Shown: positions 1 to 11,753, counted from the first letter of the stretch. The stretch is 64,000 nucleotides of DNA from Oceanisphaera litoralis (GCF_016907015.1 NZ_JAFBBE010000014.1:1-64000); one strand, 5' to 3'. Notes: generated by a model from the sequence alone, not told the origin. Made by a program: numbers and translations.

Positions 1-56
1 AGCCGCGCCGATGATAGTGTGGCAGCTGCCATGTGAAAGTAGGTCACTGCCAGGCA
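1..56 (+). rRNA. rrf: 5S ribosomal RNA, 3' end only
   Basis: The first bases match the 3' portion of gammaproteobacterial 5S rRNA: the GCGCCGATGATAGTGTGG loop-E/helix-IV region, GTGAAAGTAGGTCACTGCCAGGCA, and an end that would pair with the missing 5' TGCCTGGC. The rest of the rRNA operon lies upstream of the window. A strong terminator follows within 10 bases. The exact 3' end is estimated from the E. coli molecule. Confidence 0.9.
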
Positions 57-63
57 CCCAATT

Positions 64-95
64 AAAAAGCCCGATACGAAAGTGTCGGGCTTTTT
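64..95 (+). terminator. Rho-independent terminator of the rRNA operon
   Basis: AAAAAGCCCGATAC and GTGTCGGGCTTTTT form a 14-bp stem (one G-T pair) around a GAAA tetraloop, ending in a T-run. It directly follows the 5S end. Confidence 0.93.
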
Positions 96-221
96 GCTTT
101 TTTCTTTTTACATTGGTGAAAAATGCGAGGCATCAGGCTTCATTCCCATCAATAGAATAGGCGGTGGGTTTTTGATGATGCACGGCGTAAACTGAGCATT
201 ATTTTCTGAACTGGTTTGCAC

Positions 222-608
222 ATGAAAACGCTGCTGTTTGTTGCCGCCGGCGGTGCCACGGGAGCGGTATTGCGCTTTGTCATCACCGACCTGATGGGCC
301 GCTTGCTGGGCCGCTCCTTTCCTTATGGTGTTCTCACCGTCAATCTGCTTGGCTCCATGCTGATGGGCCTCATCTTCATGCTGGTGCAGCAACAGGTGCT
401 CAGTGCCCACTCCTGGCGTCCTTTCGTGATGGTCGGCCTGCTGGGCGCCTTGACCACCTTTTCCTCTTTTTCTCTCGATACGGTGTTATTACTTGAGCAC
501 GGTCAATGGTTTAAAGCCGTGTTGAATGTGTGCCTCAATGTGGTTTGCTGTATCATGTTCACCTATTTTGGCATGCAGATAACCGGCAGCCTGGTGGCTT
601 CCCGTTAG
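222..608 (+). CDS. crcB: Fluoride exporter CrcB/Fluc
   Basis: A 128-residue, four-helix membrane protein of the Fluc/CrcB family, which forms dual-topology dimeric fluoride channels in the inner membrane. Family signatures are visible: GGATGAVLRF near residues 10-19, VNLLGS near 40-45 and GALTTFSSFSLD near 75-86, the last holding the pore Phe box and TTFS turn. The ATG at 222 is chosen over a TTG two codons upstream because family proteins start with a hydrophobic stretch right after Met. It stands alone between the rRNA terminator and ubiE. I looked for a fluoride riboswitch in the 120-bp leader and did not find a convincing one. Confidence 0.93.
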   Translation: MKTLLFVAAGGATGAVLRFVITDLMGRLLGRSFPYGVLTVNLLGSMLMGLIFMLVQQQVLSAHSWRPFVMVGLLGALTTFSSFSLDTVLLLEHGQWFKAVLNVCLNVVCCIMFTYFGMQITGSLVASR

Positions 609-665
609 TCCGGGCCACGTATTTGCAGTACACTAACCCACTTTGATTTTATAGGTGCCTTCAGC

Positions 666-1421
666 ATGTCAGAACAGCACAAGTCGACGACCCACTTCGG
701 TTACAAGACGGTAGATGCCACGGAAAAAGAACAGATGGTCGCCGGTGTATTTCACTCGGTAGCAGCGAAATATGATGTGATGAACGATTTGATGTCCTTT
801 GGTATTCATCGGCTGTGGAAACGTTTCACAATCGATTGCTCCGGGATCCGCAAGGGGCAGAAAGTGTTGGATCTGGCCGGTGGCACCGGTGATTTGACCG
901 CAAAGTTTTCCCGCATCGTCGGCGAAACCGGGCAGGTGGTGCTGGCTGACATCAACGACTCCATGCTCAAGGTGGGCCGGGACAAACTGAGAAACAAGGG
1001 ATTGGGTAGCAACATCGCCTATGTGCAGGCCAATGCCGAGGCGCTGCCGTTCCCGGACAATCACTTTGATCTGATTACCATCGCCTTCGGTTTGCGTAAC
1101 GTGACCGACAAGGACAAGGCGCTGGCGTCCATGCAACGGGTGCTAAAGCCCGGCGGCCGCTTGCTGGTGCTGGAATTCTCCAGGCCTCAGCACGAGATCA
1201 TGAGCAAACTTTACGATTTCTACTCCTTCAACATACTGCCGAAAATGGGTGCTATGGTGGCTCAGGACAGCGAAAGCTACCGCTATCTGGCAGAGTCCAT
1301 CCGCATGCACCCCGATCAGGAAACCCTGAAGTCGATGATGGAGCAGGCGGGTCTGGAGCAGGTGGAATACTTCAACCTGACCGACGGTGTAGTGGCGTTG
1401 CACCGCGGGTTCAAATTCTGA
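666..1421 (+). CDS. ubiE: Ubiquinone/menaquinone C-methyltransferase UbiE
   Basis: SAM-dependent methyltransferase that C-methylates the benzoquinol (or demethylmenaquinol) ring. At 251 residues it matches the E. coli enzyme length. The class I SAM motif [11 protein letters not shown] is at residues 68-78, followed by the acidic post-I region ([11 protein letters not shown]) and the UbiE signature [14 protein letters not shown]. Its stop overlaps the ubiJ start (TGATG), and ubiJ in turn overlaps ubiB, giving the standard ubiEJB operon. Confidence 0.97.
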   Translation: MSEQHKSTTHFGYKTVDATEKEQMVAGVFHSVAAKYDVMNDLMSFGIHRLWKRFTIDCSGIRKGQKVLDLAGGTGDLTAKFSRIVGETGQVVLADINDSMLKVGRDKLRNKGLGSNIAYVQANAEALPFPDNHFDLITIAFGLRNVTDKDKALASMQRVLKPGGRLLVLEFSRPQHEIMSKLYDFYSFNILPKMGAMVAQDSESYRYLAESIRMHPDQETLKSMMEQAGLEQVEYFNLTDGVVALHRGFKF

Positions 1422-2041
1422 TGAAATCCTTGCTGTTTCCCTTGCTCAATGGTTCGCTCGAGGCGGTATTTAATCGCTTTATGCTGCAGGATAGCGAACG
1501 ATTGAAGAAGATGGCGCCATTACGAGGGAAGGTATTACAGCTGACAGTGACCGATGTCGCCGGTCTGTACTTGCTGTTTTCCGCCGAACGGCTGGAAATA
1601 CTGCGGCATTATGAAGGCGCAGTGGACAGCCATCTGAGTTTGTCGCTCAATGCCCTGGGCCTGCTGAAAGACAAAGGCCTGCTGATGCAGTATATCCGTT
1701 ATGGACGTATCGATTTGCAGGGTGACCCTCAGCCCTGGCAGGACTTTTCCGCCCTGGTCAAAGATCCCGGTATCGACCTTGAAGCCTTGCTCGCCCCCTA
1801 TACCGGCGACATCATGGCGCACCTCTTGTGCCGTCATGGCCGAGAGCTAAGGGCGGCCGTAGAGCGCCGGGCCCAGGAGGTACGGGGTCAGCTGGGAGAT
1901 TATGTGCGGGAAGAAGCCCGCCTGGCGGTGGGCCCGCTGGAGCTGGCCGACTTTAATGATGAAGTGGCCGAGCTGAACAAGCGCTTGTTGCAGTTGCAGG
2001 GACGACTGGCGACGCTGACGGATAAGGTTGTGCATTCATGA
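1421..2041 (+). CDS. ubiJ: Ubiquinone biosynthesis accessory factor UbiJ (SCP2 lipid-binding)
   Basis: A 206-residue protein between ubiE and ubiB. It has an N-terminal SCP2-like lipid-binding fold (roughly residues 1-110) and a C-terminal alpha-helical/coiled-coil segment ([18 protein letters not shown]). In E. coli UbiJ is part of the cytosolic Ubi metabolon with UbiK and UbiE-I and is thought to present lipid intermediates. It is translationally coupled on both sides by ATGA/TGATG overlaps. Identity comes mainly from synteny and length. Confidence 0.92.
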   Translation: MKSLLFPLLNGSLEAVFNRFMLQDSERLKKMAPLRGKVLQLTVTDVAGLYLLFSAERLEILRHYEGAVDSHLSLSLNALGLLKDKGLLMQYIRYGRIDLQGDPQPWQDFSALVKDPGIDLEALLAPYTGDIMAHLLCRHGRELRAAVERRAQEVRGQLGDYVREEARLAVGPLELADFNDEVAELNKRLLQLQGRLATLTDKVVHS

Positions 2042-3675
2042 AAAAACTGCGGGAGCTACTCCGGCTCTATCAGATTGGAAAAACCCTGTTCGAGTATGGT
2101 CTGGATGAACTGATACCGGCGCGGCTACAGGTATTGCCGGCACGCTTGGCAAGAAAAAGCCTGTTCTGGCTGAGAAATCGTCATCCGGATTTGTCCCGTG
2201 GCAAGCGCATTCGCCTGGCAATGGAACACCTGGGGCCTGTCTTTATCAAGTTTGGCCAGATGTTGTCGACCCGGCGCGATCTGCTGCCGCCGGATATCGC
2301 CGAGGAGCTGGCTCTGCTGCAGGACCGGGTGCCCCCTTTCGATGGCATCCTGGCCCGTAAACAGATTGAAGCCAGTCTGCGCCAACCCATCGAGGTATTG
2401 TTCGATGACTTCGATGAAAAGCCGCTGGCCTCCGCCTCCATTGCCCAGGTGCATACGGCCAGGCTGAAAACCGGTCAGGAGATAGTAATCAAGGTGATCC
2501 GGCCCGATATCGAGAAGGTTATCGAGGCCGATGTCAGCCTGATGCACTCCATGGCCACTCTGGTTGCCCGTCTGGTGCCCGAGCGCAGCAGCCGGTTGCG
2601 ACCGGTCGAGGTGGTGGAAGAATATCGCAAAACCCTGTTTGACGAGTTGAACCTGCTGCGCGAAGCGGCTAATGCCATTCAGCTGCGGCGTAATTTCGAA
2701 GGGTCCCGCACCTTGTACGTGCCGGAAATCCACTCCAGCTATTGCCATGAAAATGTGCTGGTGATGGAGCGTATCTACGGTATTTCTGTCTCCGATGTCG
2801 AGGCGCTGGAAGCAAATGGCACCGACATGAAGCTGTTGGCGGAACGGGGTGTGGAGGTCTTCTTTACTCAGGTGTTCCGCGACAGCTTTTTTCATGCGGA
2901 CATGCATCCGGGTAACATCTTCGTCTCTTACGAACACCCGGAAGATCCCCAGTGGATCGGCATCGACTGCGGCATAGTGGGCACCCTTAACCGGGACGAC
3001 AAGCGTTATCTGGCGGAGAACTTCCTGGCGTTCTTCAACCGGGACTACCGCAAGGTAGCCGAGCTTCATGTGGAGTCGGGCTGGGTACCGGCAGATACCA
3101 AGGTGGAAGAGTTCGAATCGGCCATCCGTACCGTACTGGAGCCCATCTTCGAAAAACCCCTGTCGGAAATATCCTTCGGCCATGTGCTGCTGAACCTCTT
3201 CAACACTGCCCGCCGCTTCAATATGGCGGTGCAGCCGCAGCTGGTGTTGCTGCAGAAAACCCTGCTCTATGTGGAAGGGGTCGGTCGCCAGCTGTATCCG
3301 CAGCTGGATTTATGGAAGACGGCCAAGCCCTACCTGGAAGAGTGGATGCAGCAACAGGTCGGTTACAAGGCGGTGATCAATGCGGTGAAGGAAAAGGCGC
3401 CGTTCTGGGCCGAGAAGCTGCCCGATTTGCCGGAACTGGTCTACGATGCCCTGCGCCAGGCAAAGCTGCAGCAGCGCCAGGTACAAGGTCTGTATAATCA
3501 GTTTGCCCGGCAGAATAAAGGCCAGGGCCAGGGGCGGTTTCTACTGGCCATGGGCGCCACCATTTTGCTGGCCAGTACCCTGCTGCTGGGGATGGATAAA
3601 AGCGAATGGGCCATGTCTGGTCTGGTACTGACGTTGGTTTTATGGCTGCTGGGCTGGCGGAAAATAGCACGCTAA
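2038..3675 (+). CDS. ubiB: Atypical kinase/ATPase UbiB (ADCK family)
   Basis: A 545-residue UbiB-family protein needed for ubiquinone biosynthesis. The family-defining KxGQ motif is FIKFGQ (residues 69-74). The Ala-rich nucleotide loop is ASASIAQVH (131-139). [14 protein letters not shown] and IDCGIVG are the catalytic HxD and DFG-like elements. Two hydrophobic helices at the C terminus (about 495-543) anchor it in the inner membrane. The ATG overlaps the ubiJ stop. The UbiB family is thought to extract or position lipid precursors using ATP rather than phosphorylate proteins. Confidence 0.96.
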   Translation: MKKLRELLRLYQIGKTLFEYGLDELIPARLQVLPARLARKSLFWLRNRHPDLSRGKRIRLAMEHLGPVFIKFGQMLSTRRDLLPPDIAEELALLQDRVPPFDGILARKQIEASLRQPIEVLFDDFDEKPLASASIAQVHTARLKTGQEIVIKVIRPDIEKVIEADVSLMHSMATLVARLVPERSSRLRPVEVVEEYRKTLFDELNLLREAANAIQLRRNFEGSRTLYVPEIHSSYCHENVLVMERIYGISVSDVEALEANGTDMKLLAERGVEVFFTQVFRDSFFHADMHPGNIFVSYEHPEDPQWIGIDCGIVGTLNRDDKRYLAENFLAFFNRDYRKVAELHVESGWVPADTKVEEFESAIRTVLEPIFEKPLSEISFGHVLLNLFNTARRFNMAVQPQLVLLQKTLLYVEGVGRQLYPQLDLWKTAKPYLEEWMQQQVGYKAVINAVKEKAPFWAEKLPDLPELVYDALRQAKLQQRQVQGLYNQFARQNKGQGQGRFLLAMGATILLASTLLLGMDKSEWAMSGLVLTLVLWLLGWRKIAR

Positions 3676-3730
3676 TGTGATCCTGTATCAAGGTATTGTC
3701 ATCTGGTTCGGGTATCATGGCGTTTGATTG

Positions 3731-3777
3731 TTTACTCTTTTTACTTACTTTTACTTACTTTTACTTACTTTTACTTA
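3731..3777. repeat. 10-bp tandem repeat (TTACTTACTT) upstream of tatA
   Basis: Three perfect copies of TTACTTACTT (3741-3770) are flanked by a degenerate copy on the left and a 7-base partial copy on the right. The array ends immediately before the tatA Shine-Dalgarno (AGGAAAGGTG). It lies in the tatA promoter/leader, so slippage changing copy number would move any upstream promoter relative to the gene. No such variation can be shown from one sequence. Confidence 0.9.
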
Positions 3778-3790
3778 GGAAAGGTGTTTT

Positions 3791-4045
3791 ATGGGTGGAA
3801 TTAGTGTTTGGCAACTGCTTATCGTGGTCTTGATCGTGGTGCTGTTGTTCGGTACCAAGAAGTTGCGAGGTATGGGCTCGGATCTGGGCTCGGCGGTGAA
3901 GGGCTTTAAGAAGGCGATGACCGACGAGGAAAAGGACAAGAAGGATGCCGACTTCGAACAGCAGACGCTGGCTGACAAAAAAGAACAGACTGATACTCTG
4001 AACCAGAAAGATCAGGAAAAAACCAAAGATAAAGATCAGGTATAA
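3791..4045 (+). CDS. tatA: Sec-independent translocase subunit TatA
   Basis: An 84-residue TatA, the pore-forming subunit of the twin-arginine translocase. It has a short N-terminal transmembrane helix (residues 6-20), the [14 protein letters not shown] hinge and amphipathic helix, and a highly charged Lys/Asp-rich tail. The Shine-Dalgarno AGGAAAGG sits 5-6 bases before the ATG. It is first gene of tatABCD. Confidence 0.97.
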   Translation: MGGISVWQLLIVVLIVVLLFGTKKLRGMGSDLGSAVKGFKKAMTDEEKDKKDADFEQQTLADKKEQTDTLNQKDQEKTKDKDQV

Positions 4046-4047
4046 CC

Positions 4048-4419
4048 ATGTTCGATATCGGTTTCTGGGAGCTGGTAGTGATAGGGGTAGTCGGGCTGCT
4101 GGTACTGGGGCCGGAGCGGCTTCCCGTGGCCATTAGAACAGTATCCCGGTGGTTTAAAACGGTACGAGACACCGCCACTGCGGTGAAAACCGAGCTGGCT
4201 CAGGAATTGAGAATGGAAGAGCTGCATCGGGATCTGAAGAAGGCCGAACAGCTCGAGATGAAAAACCTGAGTCCGGAGCTGCAGGAGTCCATCGATCAGC
4301 TGAAGGATGCTGCCGCCTCCGTGACTCGGCCCTATGAAAAAACAGGGGCCGGTAACGCCGATGTCCATGGTGCCGACACCGATACCCCGCCATCGAATAA
4401 GCCTCAGGATAAATCTTAA
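4048..4419 (+). CDS. tatB: Sec-independent translocase subunit TatB
   Basis: A 123-residue TatB. It has the N-terminal helix [21 protein letters not shown] with the Gly-Pro hinge and conserved Glu, an amphipathic helix, and a variable acidic C terminus. TatB forms the substrate receptor complex with TatC. The gene starts 2 bases after tatA and ends immediately before tatC. Confidence 0.96.
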   Translation: MFDIGFWELVVIGVVGLLVLGPERLPVAIRTVSRWFKTVRDTATAVKTELAQELRMEELHRDLKKAEQLEMKNLSPELQESIDQLKDAAASVTRPYEKTGAGNADVHGADTDTPPSNKPQDKS

Positions 4420-5169
4420 ATGAGTCAAACACAGCAGCCGCTGATCAGCCACCTGGTTGAGCTGAGGAGCCGCCTACTCCGGGCCTTTGCCGCTATTGTG
4501 CTGGTCTTTCTGGCCCTGGTGTATTTTGCCAACGACATCTACAGCATTCTGGCCGAGCCGCTGCTGCGGCAGTTGCCGGAAGGTACCAGCATGATTGCCA
4601 CCGGGGTCGCGACGCCGTTTCTGACCCCGATGAAACTCACCTTGATAGTGTCGTTTTTTGCCGCCATTCCCTATGTGCTCTATCAGGTCTGGGCCTTTAT
4701 TGCCCCCGGTCTGTACAAGCACGAGAAGCGGCTTATCGCACCGCTGGTGTTTTCCAGCGCCCTGCTGTTTTATGCGGGCGCGGCTTTTGCCTATTTCGTG
4801 GTGTTTCCGCTGGCCTTCGGCTTCTTCACCAAGATGGCGCCGGAAGGGGTGACCATTGCCACCGACATCGCCAGCTATCTCGACTTCGTACTGGGTCTCT
4901 TCGTGGCCTTCGGCATTGCCTTCGAGATCCCCATCGCCACCATACTGTTGTGCTGGACCGGGGTGACGACACCGAAAGAGCTGTCCGGCAAGCGGCCTTA
5001 TGTGATTGTGGTGGTGTTTATTGTCGGCATGCTGCTGACACCGCCCGACATTATTTCTCAAACTCTGCTGGCCATTCCCATGTGGCTGCTGTTTGAAGTC
5101 GGGGTCTTCTTCTCTCGTTTCTACGTGCGTGACAAAGGTGAAGAGGAAGAGCAGGACGGCGCCTCATGA
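4420..5169 (+). CDS. tatC: Sec-independent translocase subunit TatC
   Basis: A 249-residue, six-helix inner-membrane protein that recognises twin-arginine signal peptides. The N-terminal [15 protein letters not shown] motif with conserved Leu/Glu/Arg signal-peptide contacts and the central FAKMAPEG-type periplasmic loop are present. The start codon abuts the tatB stop and the stop overlaps tatD. Confidence 0.97.
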   Translation: MSQTQQPLISHLVELRSRLLRAFAAIVLVFLALVYFANDIYSILAEPLLRQLPEGTSMIATGVATPFLTPMKLTLIVSFFAAIPYVLYQVWAFIAPGLYKHEKRLIAPLVFSSALLFYAGAAFAYFVVFPLAFGFFTKMAPEGVTIATDIASYLDFVLGLFVAFGIAFEIPIATILLCWTGVTTPKELSGKRPYVIVVVFIVGMLLTPPDIISQTLLAIPMWLLFEVGVFFSRFYVRDKGEEEEQDGAS

Positions 5170-5945
5170 TCGACATCGGGGTGAACCTGACCAACCGCCA
5201 GTTCGACAAGGACAGGGACCAGGTCATTATCAGGGCCAAAGCCGCCGGTATCTCGGCGCTGGTGCTGACCGGTACCAGCCTGAAAGAAAGTCGGGCGGTG
5301 GCCGATTATGCCGCCACCGAGCCCGGATTCTGTTATGCCACCGCCGGCATTCACCCCCACGATGCCAGGACCTTCGATGGCCAGAGCCCGAGTGTGCTGC
5401 GTGCACTGGCGGCGCGCCCCGAAGTGGTGGCCATCGGCGAGTGTGGTCTCGATTATAACCGGGACTTTTCACCGCGGCCGCAGCAGGATGCAGTGTTTGA
5501 AGCCCAGCTGGAGCTGGCGGCCGAGTTGCAGCTGCCGGTATTCATGCACTGCCGGGACGCCCACGAACGCTTTCTCGATATCCTCAGGCCCTGGCGCAGC
5601 CGGCTGCCGGCGGCGGTGTTGCATTGCTTTACCGGCAGCGAAGCCGAGTTGAGGGACTGTCTGGCGCTGGATCTGCATATCGGCATCACCGGCTGGATTT
5701 GCGACGAACGCCGAGGCCAGGAGCTGCAGCGACTGGTGTCGATGATCCCGAGCAACAGGCTGATGCTCGAAACCGACAGTCCTTATCTGTTGCCGCGAGA
5801 CTTGTCACCCAAGCCGGCCAGCCGCCGTAACGAACCGGCGTATCTCCCTCATATTGCCGGGCGTATTGCCGCCTGTCGGGGCGAGGATCCCGATGCCCTG
5901 GCCGTTGCCGCTACGGCGACCAGCCGCGCCTTTTTCCGCATTTAG
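5166..5945 (+). CDS. tatD: 3'-5' DNA/RNA exonuclease TatD
   Basis: A 259-residue metal-dependent hydrolase of the TatD family (TIM barrel). Visible metal-site elements are AGIHPHDA, the catalytic [25 protein letters not shown] and the C-terminal [11 protein letters not shown]. As in E. coli TatD, the N terminus reads [10 protein letters not shown] rather than the HxH form of most paralogues. The ATG overlaps the tatC stop (ATGA). TatD is a nuclease and is not required for Tat export despite its operon position. Confidence 0.95.
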   Translation: MIDIGVNLTNRQFDKDRDQVIIRAKAAGISALVLTGTSLKESRAVADYAATEPGFCYATAGIHPHDARTFDGQSPSVLRALAARPEVVAIGECGLDYNRDFSPRPQQDAVFEAQLELAAELQLPVFMHCRDAHERFLDILRPWRSRLPAAVLHCFTGSEAELRDCLALDLHIGITGWICDERRGQELQRLVSMIPSNRLMLETDSPYLLPRDLSPKPASRRNEPAYLPHIAGRIAACRGEDPDALAVAATATSRAFFRI

Positions 5946-7001
<1,056 letters not shown>

Positions 7002-7020
7002 GCAGAAACAAGAGAAGTAG

Positions 7021-7047
7021 AAAAAAGGCGCCGAAAGGCGCCTTTTT
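7021..7047. terminator. Bidirectional terminator between hemB and gppA
   Basis: AAAAAGGCGCC-GAAA-GGCGCCTTTTT is a perfect 11-bp stem with a GNRA tetraloop and T-runs on both strands. It lies between the convergent hemB and gppA genes. Confidence 0.93.
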
Positions 7048-8533
7048 ATTGCTCCTGAATCACCAGCGGCCAGCCCTGTTCGGTCTGGCGCACCGCTTCC
7101 TGCTGCAGCTCGCTGGCGCGCAGGTGGTGACTACCACTCCAGTCGGTGGGCAGGATAAGCGTCAACTGTCGATCCCGGGATTCCAGTCTGAACTCCGGCA
7201 CAGTGCCGCGGGTGCGGCGCAGACAGAGGATGATGGCCAGACGCAGCAGCCGGGCCAGCAGAATGGCCTGCTCTGCCTCGATGGCGCCTTGCTGCTCCAG
7301 CGACTCCTGCCGGAACTCGTCCCGCTGGTTCAGCAACAGGGCGGCCAGCAGTTGTTTCTGGGCCGGGGTGAAGCCGGGTAAATCCACATGGCGGATAATA
7401 TAGGCGGCATGCTCGGGAGCGCGTTTGTACTCTATGCACAGGCCCAGTTCGTAGAGCAGGGCGGCCCAGCCCAGCATGGCGGTGGCCGGGGAGTCGATAT
7501 TCCGGCTGCTGGCCAGTTGCTGCAGGGCCTTGAGGGCGGTGTTGCGCACCCGTTCGGCCTGCTCCCGATCCAGCTGATAGCGGCAGATCAGGCTGTCGGC
7601 AGTGCGTTCCCGGGCATCGCACTCCCGACGGCGACCCAGCATGCCATAGATCAGGCCTTCGCGCAGGGCGCCGCCCGCCAGTGTCATGCTGTCTATCGCC
7701 AGCATCTCGAACAGGGCAATCAGAATCGCCAGGCCGGACGGAAACACGGTGACGCGATCCGCCTGCAAGCCGGACAGCCCGAGCCGATCGAGATGGCCAC
7801 AGGCGATGGCCTGCTGTTTCAGTTGCCGCAGCTTGGCCAGGGTGATCTGTTCATCCTCCCCCTGACTCAGCATGATTTCCTGAATGGCCTGCACGGTACC
7901 GGAAGCCCCGATACAGCTTTGCCAGCCGAGTTTGAGGTAGTCCCCGGCGATCGGCATCAGGGTCTGACGGGCGGCGGCAATGGCGTGGTCAAAGTTGGCG
8001 GCAGAAAGTTGTCCGTCGGGGAAGTAGCGACTCAGCCAGGTGACGCAGCCCATGTGCAGGCTGTTAAGCAGCTGCGGCGCCGTGCCTTCACCGACGATCA
8101 GCTCGGTACTGGCACCGCCGATGTCGATCACCAGTCGACGGCCGACGCCGGATGAGGTCCAGGCCACGCCTTCATAGATGGTAGCGGCCTCTTCTTCACC
8201 GGAAATAATCCGGATGGGATGTCCCAGAATGGCCTGAGCCCGCTCGAGAAAGACAGCTATATTGGTGGCCAGGCGCAGGGTAGCGGTGCCGACGATACGA
8301 ATATGGTCGGCGGGAATGTCCTGCAACTGTTCGGCGAACAGCTGCAGGCAGTCCCAGCCCCGTTCCATCGACGCCGCATCCAGGCTGCCGTCGGTCTGCA
8401 GACCGGCGGCCAGGCGTACCTTGCGCTTGACCTTGGCCAGGGTTCGACAGGCGCCGGCCACTTCATGTACCACCAGCATATGAAAGCTGTTGGAACCGAG
8501 ATCAACGGCGGCATAAAGGGCGGCGTTTGTCAC
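7046..8533 (-). CDS. gppA: Guanosine-5'-triphosphate,3'-diphosphate pyrophosphatase GppA
   Basis: A 495-residue Ppx/GppA phosphatase that converts pppGpp to ppGpp. It aligns end to end with E. coli GppA as I recall it: N-terminal LYAAVDLGSNSFHMLVV phosphate-1 motif, ISGEEEAATIYEGVA, VIDIGGASTEL, and the shared MTLAGGALREGLIYGML and LPGFTPAQKQLLAALLLNQ blocks. GTG start at 8533. It lies directly downstream of rhlB, with 5 bp between them, and the rhlB-gppA order matches E. coli, which favours GppA over exopolyphosphatase Ppx. Confidence 0.94.
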   Translation of the reverse strand: MTNAALYAAVDLGSNSFHMLVVHEVAGACRTLAKVKRKVRLAAGLQTDGSLDAASMERGWDCLQLFAEQLQDIPADHIRIVGTATLRLATNIAVFLERAQAILGHPIRIISGEEEAATIYEGVAWTSSGVGRRLVIDIGGASTELIVGEGTAPQLLNSLHMGCVTWLSRYFPDGQLSAANFDHAIAAARQTLMPIAGDYLKLGWQSCIGASGTVQAIQEIMLSQGEDEQITLAKLRQLKQQAIACGHLDRLGLSGLQADRVTVFPSGLAILIALFEMLAIDSMTLAGGALREGLIYGMLGRRRECDARERTADSLICRYQLDREQAERVRNTALKALQQLASSRNIDSPATAMLGWAALLYELGLCIEYKRAPEHAAYIIRHVDLPGFTPAQKQLLAALLLNQRDEFRQESLEQQGAIEAEQAILLARLLRLAIILCLRRTRGTVPEFRLESRDRQLTLILPTDWSGSHHLRASELQQEAVRQTEQGWPLVIQEQ

Positions 8534-8538
8534 CTGAC

Positions 8539-9837
8539 TTAGCTCCGGGTACCCTGCGGGCGGCGACGGTGGTTGCCGCCGGGACGACGCTGACCGCCGC
8601 CCTGACGCGGGCCGCGATTGGCGTGGGCTCTGTGATGATGGATATGCGTCGGGGGCGTCAGATCATCGAGCAGGGCGTCCTTGTCGTATTTGCTGACCGG
8701 AATTTCATGCTCGATATAGGCTTCCACTGCCGGCAGATTGAACACGTATTCTTCGCAGGCAAAGCTGATGGAACAGCCGCTGGCGCCGGCCCGACCGGTA
8801 CGGCCGATACGATGCACATAGTCTTCTGCATCGTCGGGCAAGTCGTAGTTGAATACGTGCGTCACATCGGGGATATGCAGGCCGCGGGCCGCCACATCGG
8901 TGGCCACCAGAATATCCAGCACGCCGCCGGTGAAATCCTCGAGGATCTTCATCCGTTTCTTCTGGGGAACATCACCGGTCAGCAGACCGACGCGGTGGCC
9001 ATCGGCCTGCAGCCAGGCGTGAACCTTTTCGCAGCTGTGTTTGGTGTTGGCGAACACGATGGCCTTGTCGGGCCATTCTTCTTCCATCAAGGTCAGCAAC
9101 AGCGGCAGCTTGTCTTCCTGGGCCGGATAGAACAGCTCTTCCTTGATGCGGATACCGGTTTTGCGCTCCGGCTCTATCTGCACGTGTTCGGGGCTGTTCA
9201 TGTGTTCGTAGGCCAGCTCCTGAACTCGCAGCGACAGGGTGGCGGAAAACAGCATGTTCTGGCGCAGGGTGGCTGCCGGCATGCGGCGAAACAGGAAGCG
9301 GATGTCCTTGATGAAGCCCAGATCGAACATGCGATCCGCTTCATCCAGTACCACCACCTGAATGGCGCCCACATCGATGACCTGTTTCTTGAGGAAATCG
9401 ATGATGCGGCCCGTGGTGCCGACCAGAATATCGACGCCGGCTTCCAGCACCTCTATCTGTTTTTCGTAGCCGTCGCCGCCGTAGGCCAGGCCCAGCTTGA
9501 GGCCGGTACTGGCGCTGAGGGTATCGGCATCGTTGAAGATCTGTATGGCCAGCTCGCGGGTCGGCGCCATTATGATGGCCCTGGGCTGATTCAGCTGGCG
9601 GTTTTCGGGTGCCGGCGTGGTCAGCAGATGGTCAAAGGTGGCGGCAAGGAAGGCGATGGTTTTACCTGTGCCGGTCTGGGCTTGTCCGGCGATATCCTTG
9701 CCCGAAGTCAAATGGGGTAACGACAACGCCTGAATGGGCGTGCAGTTGTGAAATCCTTTTGCTTCCAGTCCGGCCAGAACCTGCGGCTGCAGACCCAACT
9801 GGGCAAACTTTACGTCTGTTAAGTGTGTTTTGCTCAT
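8539..9837 (-). CDS. rhlB: ATP-dependent RNA helicase RhlB
   Basis: A 432-residue DEAD-box helicase, the degradosome RNA helicase. The Q motif FHNCTPIQ is at residues 29-36, Walker A AQTGTGKT at 53-60, DEAD at 165-168, SAT in LFSATLSL, and [10 protein letters not shown] near the C-terminal end of the core. The tail is Arg/Gly-rich ([14 protein letters not shown]), as in RhlB proteins that contact RNA or RNase E. It is divergent from trxA and in operon with gppA, as in E. coli. Confidence 0.95.
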   Translation of the reverse strand: MSKTHLTDVKFAQLGLQPQVLAGLEAKGFHNCTPIQALSLPHLTSGKDIAGQAQTGTGKTIAFLAATFDHLLTTPAPENRQLNQPRAIIMAPTRELAIQIFNDADTLSASTGLKLGLAYGGDGYEKQIEVLEAGVDILVGTTGRIIDFLKKQVIDVGAIQVVVLDEADRMFDLGFIKDIRFLFRRMPAATLRQNMLFSATLSLRVQELAYEHMNSPEHVQIEPERKTGIRIKEELFYPAQEDKLPLLLTLMEEEWPDKAIVFANTKHSCEKVHAWLQADGHRVGLLTGDVPQKKRMKILEDFTGGVLDILVATDVAARGLHIPDVTHVFNYDLPDDAEDYVHRIGRTGRAGASGCSISFACEEYVFNLPAVEAYIEHEIPVSKYDKDALLDDLTPPTHIHHHRAHANRGPRQGGGQRRPGGNHRRRPQGTRS

Positions 9838-9951
9838 AGTGTTCAGAATATCAGGTTAGGCTTGCAATAATAAACAGGATCATTTGAAATAGGCCAACTA
9901 AATTGCCCTCGGCGTTGTGTGTCGCGGGATAAAGACTGATTGGAGTTGGAG

Positions 9952-10278
9952 ATGAGTGACAAAATTGTTCAGCTGACCGATGCCAGCTTCGAAGCTGACG
10001 TGATCAAGGCCAATGGCCCGGTTCTGGTCGACTTCTGGGCTGAATGGTGTGGTCCCTGCAAGATGATCGCCCCCATACTGGCCGAAGTGGCCGGGGAATA
10101 TGAAGGCAAGGTGACCGTGGCCAAGCTGAATATCGATCAGAACGCAGATACTCCGCCCAAGTTCGGTATTCGTGGTATTCCCACCCTGCTGCTGTTCAAG
10201 AACGGCGAAGTAGCGGCTACCAAGGTAGGTGCGCTGTCCAAGACTCAACTGAAAGAGTTCCTGGACGCCAACCTGTAA
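9952..10278 (+). CDS. trxA: Thioredoxin 1
   Basis: A 108-residue thioredoxin with the active site WCGPC at residues 32-36, cis-Pro in [11 protein letters not shown], and the buried Asp in VDFWAEW. The ATG at 9952 has a Shine-Dalgarno (GGAGTTGGAG) just upstream. An in-frame TTG four codons earlier would add MELE and is less likely. It sits between divergent rhlB and downstream rho, as in enterics. Confidence 0.97.
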   Translation: MSDKIVQLTDASFEADVIKANGPVLVDFWAEWCGPCKMIAPILAEVAGEYEGKVTVAKLNIDQNADTPPKFGIRGIPTLLLFKNGEVAATKVGALSKTQLKEFLDANL

Positions 10279-10287
10279 TGGTGAGGT

Positions 10288-10319
10288 AAGGGGTGCGCAA
10301 GGCACCTCTTATCGTTTTT
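10288..10319 (+). terminator. Probable terminator of trxA
   Basis: AAGGGGTGC-GCAAG-GCACCTCTT forms a 9-bp stem with one G-T pair, followed after a few bases by a T5 run. Because Rho is encoded next, partial read-through into the rho leader is possible. Confidence 0.6.
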
Positions 10320-10462
10320 GCTAGACGGCCCTTCTTTTTGGTGCTAGTTTATTGTTCGTTTGCTAGCCTATTTTGTGCCCCAGAGGCCCTCCGATTTCAA
10401 GTCTCAATCCGGCAGACTTTCCTGATTATTTAACACATCCTGGTTGACAGAAACCCACCACT

Positions 10463-11728
10463 ATGAACCTTACCGAACTCAAGAATACCCCCGTATCTGA
10501 GCTGATAAAGCTTGGGGAAACCATGGGCCTGGAAAACCTCGCCCGTTTGCGCAAGCAAGACATCATCTTTGCTATCCTCAAAGCTCATGCGAAAGGTGGT
10601 GAAGATATTTTCGGCGATGGCGTGCTGGAAATACTGCAGGACGGTTTCGGCTTTTTGCGCAGTGCCGATTCTTCCTACCTGGCCGGACCCGACGACATCT
10701 ATGTTTCGCCCAGCCAGATCCGTCGCTTCAACCTGCGCACCGGTGACACCATCGCCGGAAAAATCCGCCCGCCGAAAGAAGGCGAGCGTTACTTCGCGCT
10801 GTTGAAGATCAACGAAGTCAACTACGACAGACCCGAAAACGCCCGTAACAAGATACTGTTTGAAAACCTGACCCCGCTGCACGCCAACGAGCGGATGAAG
10901 ATGGAGCGGGGCAACGGTTCTACCGAAGACATTACCGCCCGGGTGCTGGATCTGGCCTCGCCTATCGGCAAGGGCCAGCGTGGCCTGATAGTGGCGCCGC
11001 CCAAGGCCGGTAAAACCATGCTGCTGCAGAACATCGCCCAGAGCATCGCCTACAATCATCCGGAGTGTGTGCTGATCGTGTTGTTGATCGACGAGCGTCC
11101 GGAAGAAGTGACCGAGATGCAGCGCATGGTCAAGGGCGAAGTTATCGCCTCTACCTTCGACGAGCCTGCCGCCCGCCACGTACAGGTGGCCGACATGGTA
11201 ATCGAGAAGGCCAAGCGCCTGGTCGAACACAAGAAAGACGTGGTGATCCTGCTCGACTCCATTACCCGTCTCGCCCGCGCCTACAATACCGTGGTGCCCT
11301 CATCCGGCAAGGTACTGACCGGTGGTGTGGATGCGAACGCCCTGCACAGACCCAAGCGTTTCTTCGGTGCGGCCCGTAATGTGGAAGAGGGCGGCAGCCT
11401 GACCATTATCGCCACCGCCCTGGTAGAAACCGGCTCCAAGATGGATGATGTTATCTACGAAGAGTTCAAGGGCACCGGCAACATGGAACTGCACCTGTCG
11501 CGCAAGATTGCCGAGAAGCGGGTCTATCCGGCCATCGATATTCCTCGTTCCGGCACCCGTCGTGAAGAGCTGCTGACTACCCCGGACGAGCTGCAGAAGA
11601 TGTGGATACTGCGCAAAATCGTGCACCCCATGGGCGAGAGCGACGGTATCGAGTTCCTGATCGACAAGCTGGCGATGACCAAGACCAATGATGATTTCTT
11701 CGAGTCGATGAAGCGACAAACGAAGTAA
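10463..11728 (+). CDS. rho: Transcription termination factor Rho
   Basis: A 421-residue hexameric RNA helicase/ATPase (419 in E. coli). The N-terminal Rho-N helix bundle begins [15 protein letters not shown]. The cold-shock RNA-binding domain contains DGFGFLRS and [12 protein letters not shown]. The Walker A is [10 protein letters not shown], Walker B is [14 protein letters not shown], and the Q/R-loop region is [24 protein letters not shown] leader of about 140 bp after the trxA terminator is typical of autoregulated rho. Confidence 0.98.
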   Translation: MNLTELKNTPVSELIKLGETMGLENLARLRKQDIIFAILKAHAKGGEDIFGDGVLEILQDGFGFLRSADSSYLAGPDDIYVSPSQIRRFNLRTGDTIAGKIRPPKEGERYFALLKINEVNYDRPENARNKILFENLTPLHANERMKMERGNGSTEDITARVLDLASPIGKGQRGLIVAPPKAGKTMLLQNIAQSIAYNHPECVLIVLLIDERPEEVTEMQRMVKGEVIASTFDEPAARHVQVADMVIEKAKRLVEHKKDVVILLDSITRLARAYNTVVPSSGKVLTGGVDANALHRPKRFFGAARNVEEGGSLTIIATALVETGSKMDDVIYEEFKGTGNMELHLSRKIAEKRVYPAIDIPRSGTRREELLTTPDELQKMWILRKIVHPMGESDGIEFLIDKLAMTKTNDDFFESMKRQTK

Positions 11729-11753
11729 TTGTCCACCTGGGCTTATCAGACTT

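Noticed and set aside
96-221. Possible fluoride (crcB) riboswitch in the leader of crcB
   Set aside because: The conserved pseudoknot core could not be matched; only a TGATGATGC-like fragment is present.
7388-9720. Long open frames opposite gppA and rhlB
   Set aside because: They are antisense shadows of well-supported genes in GC-rich DNA and have no family motifs.
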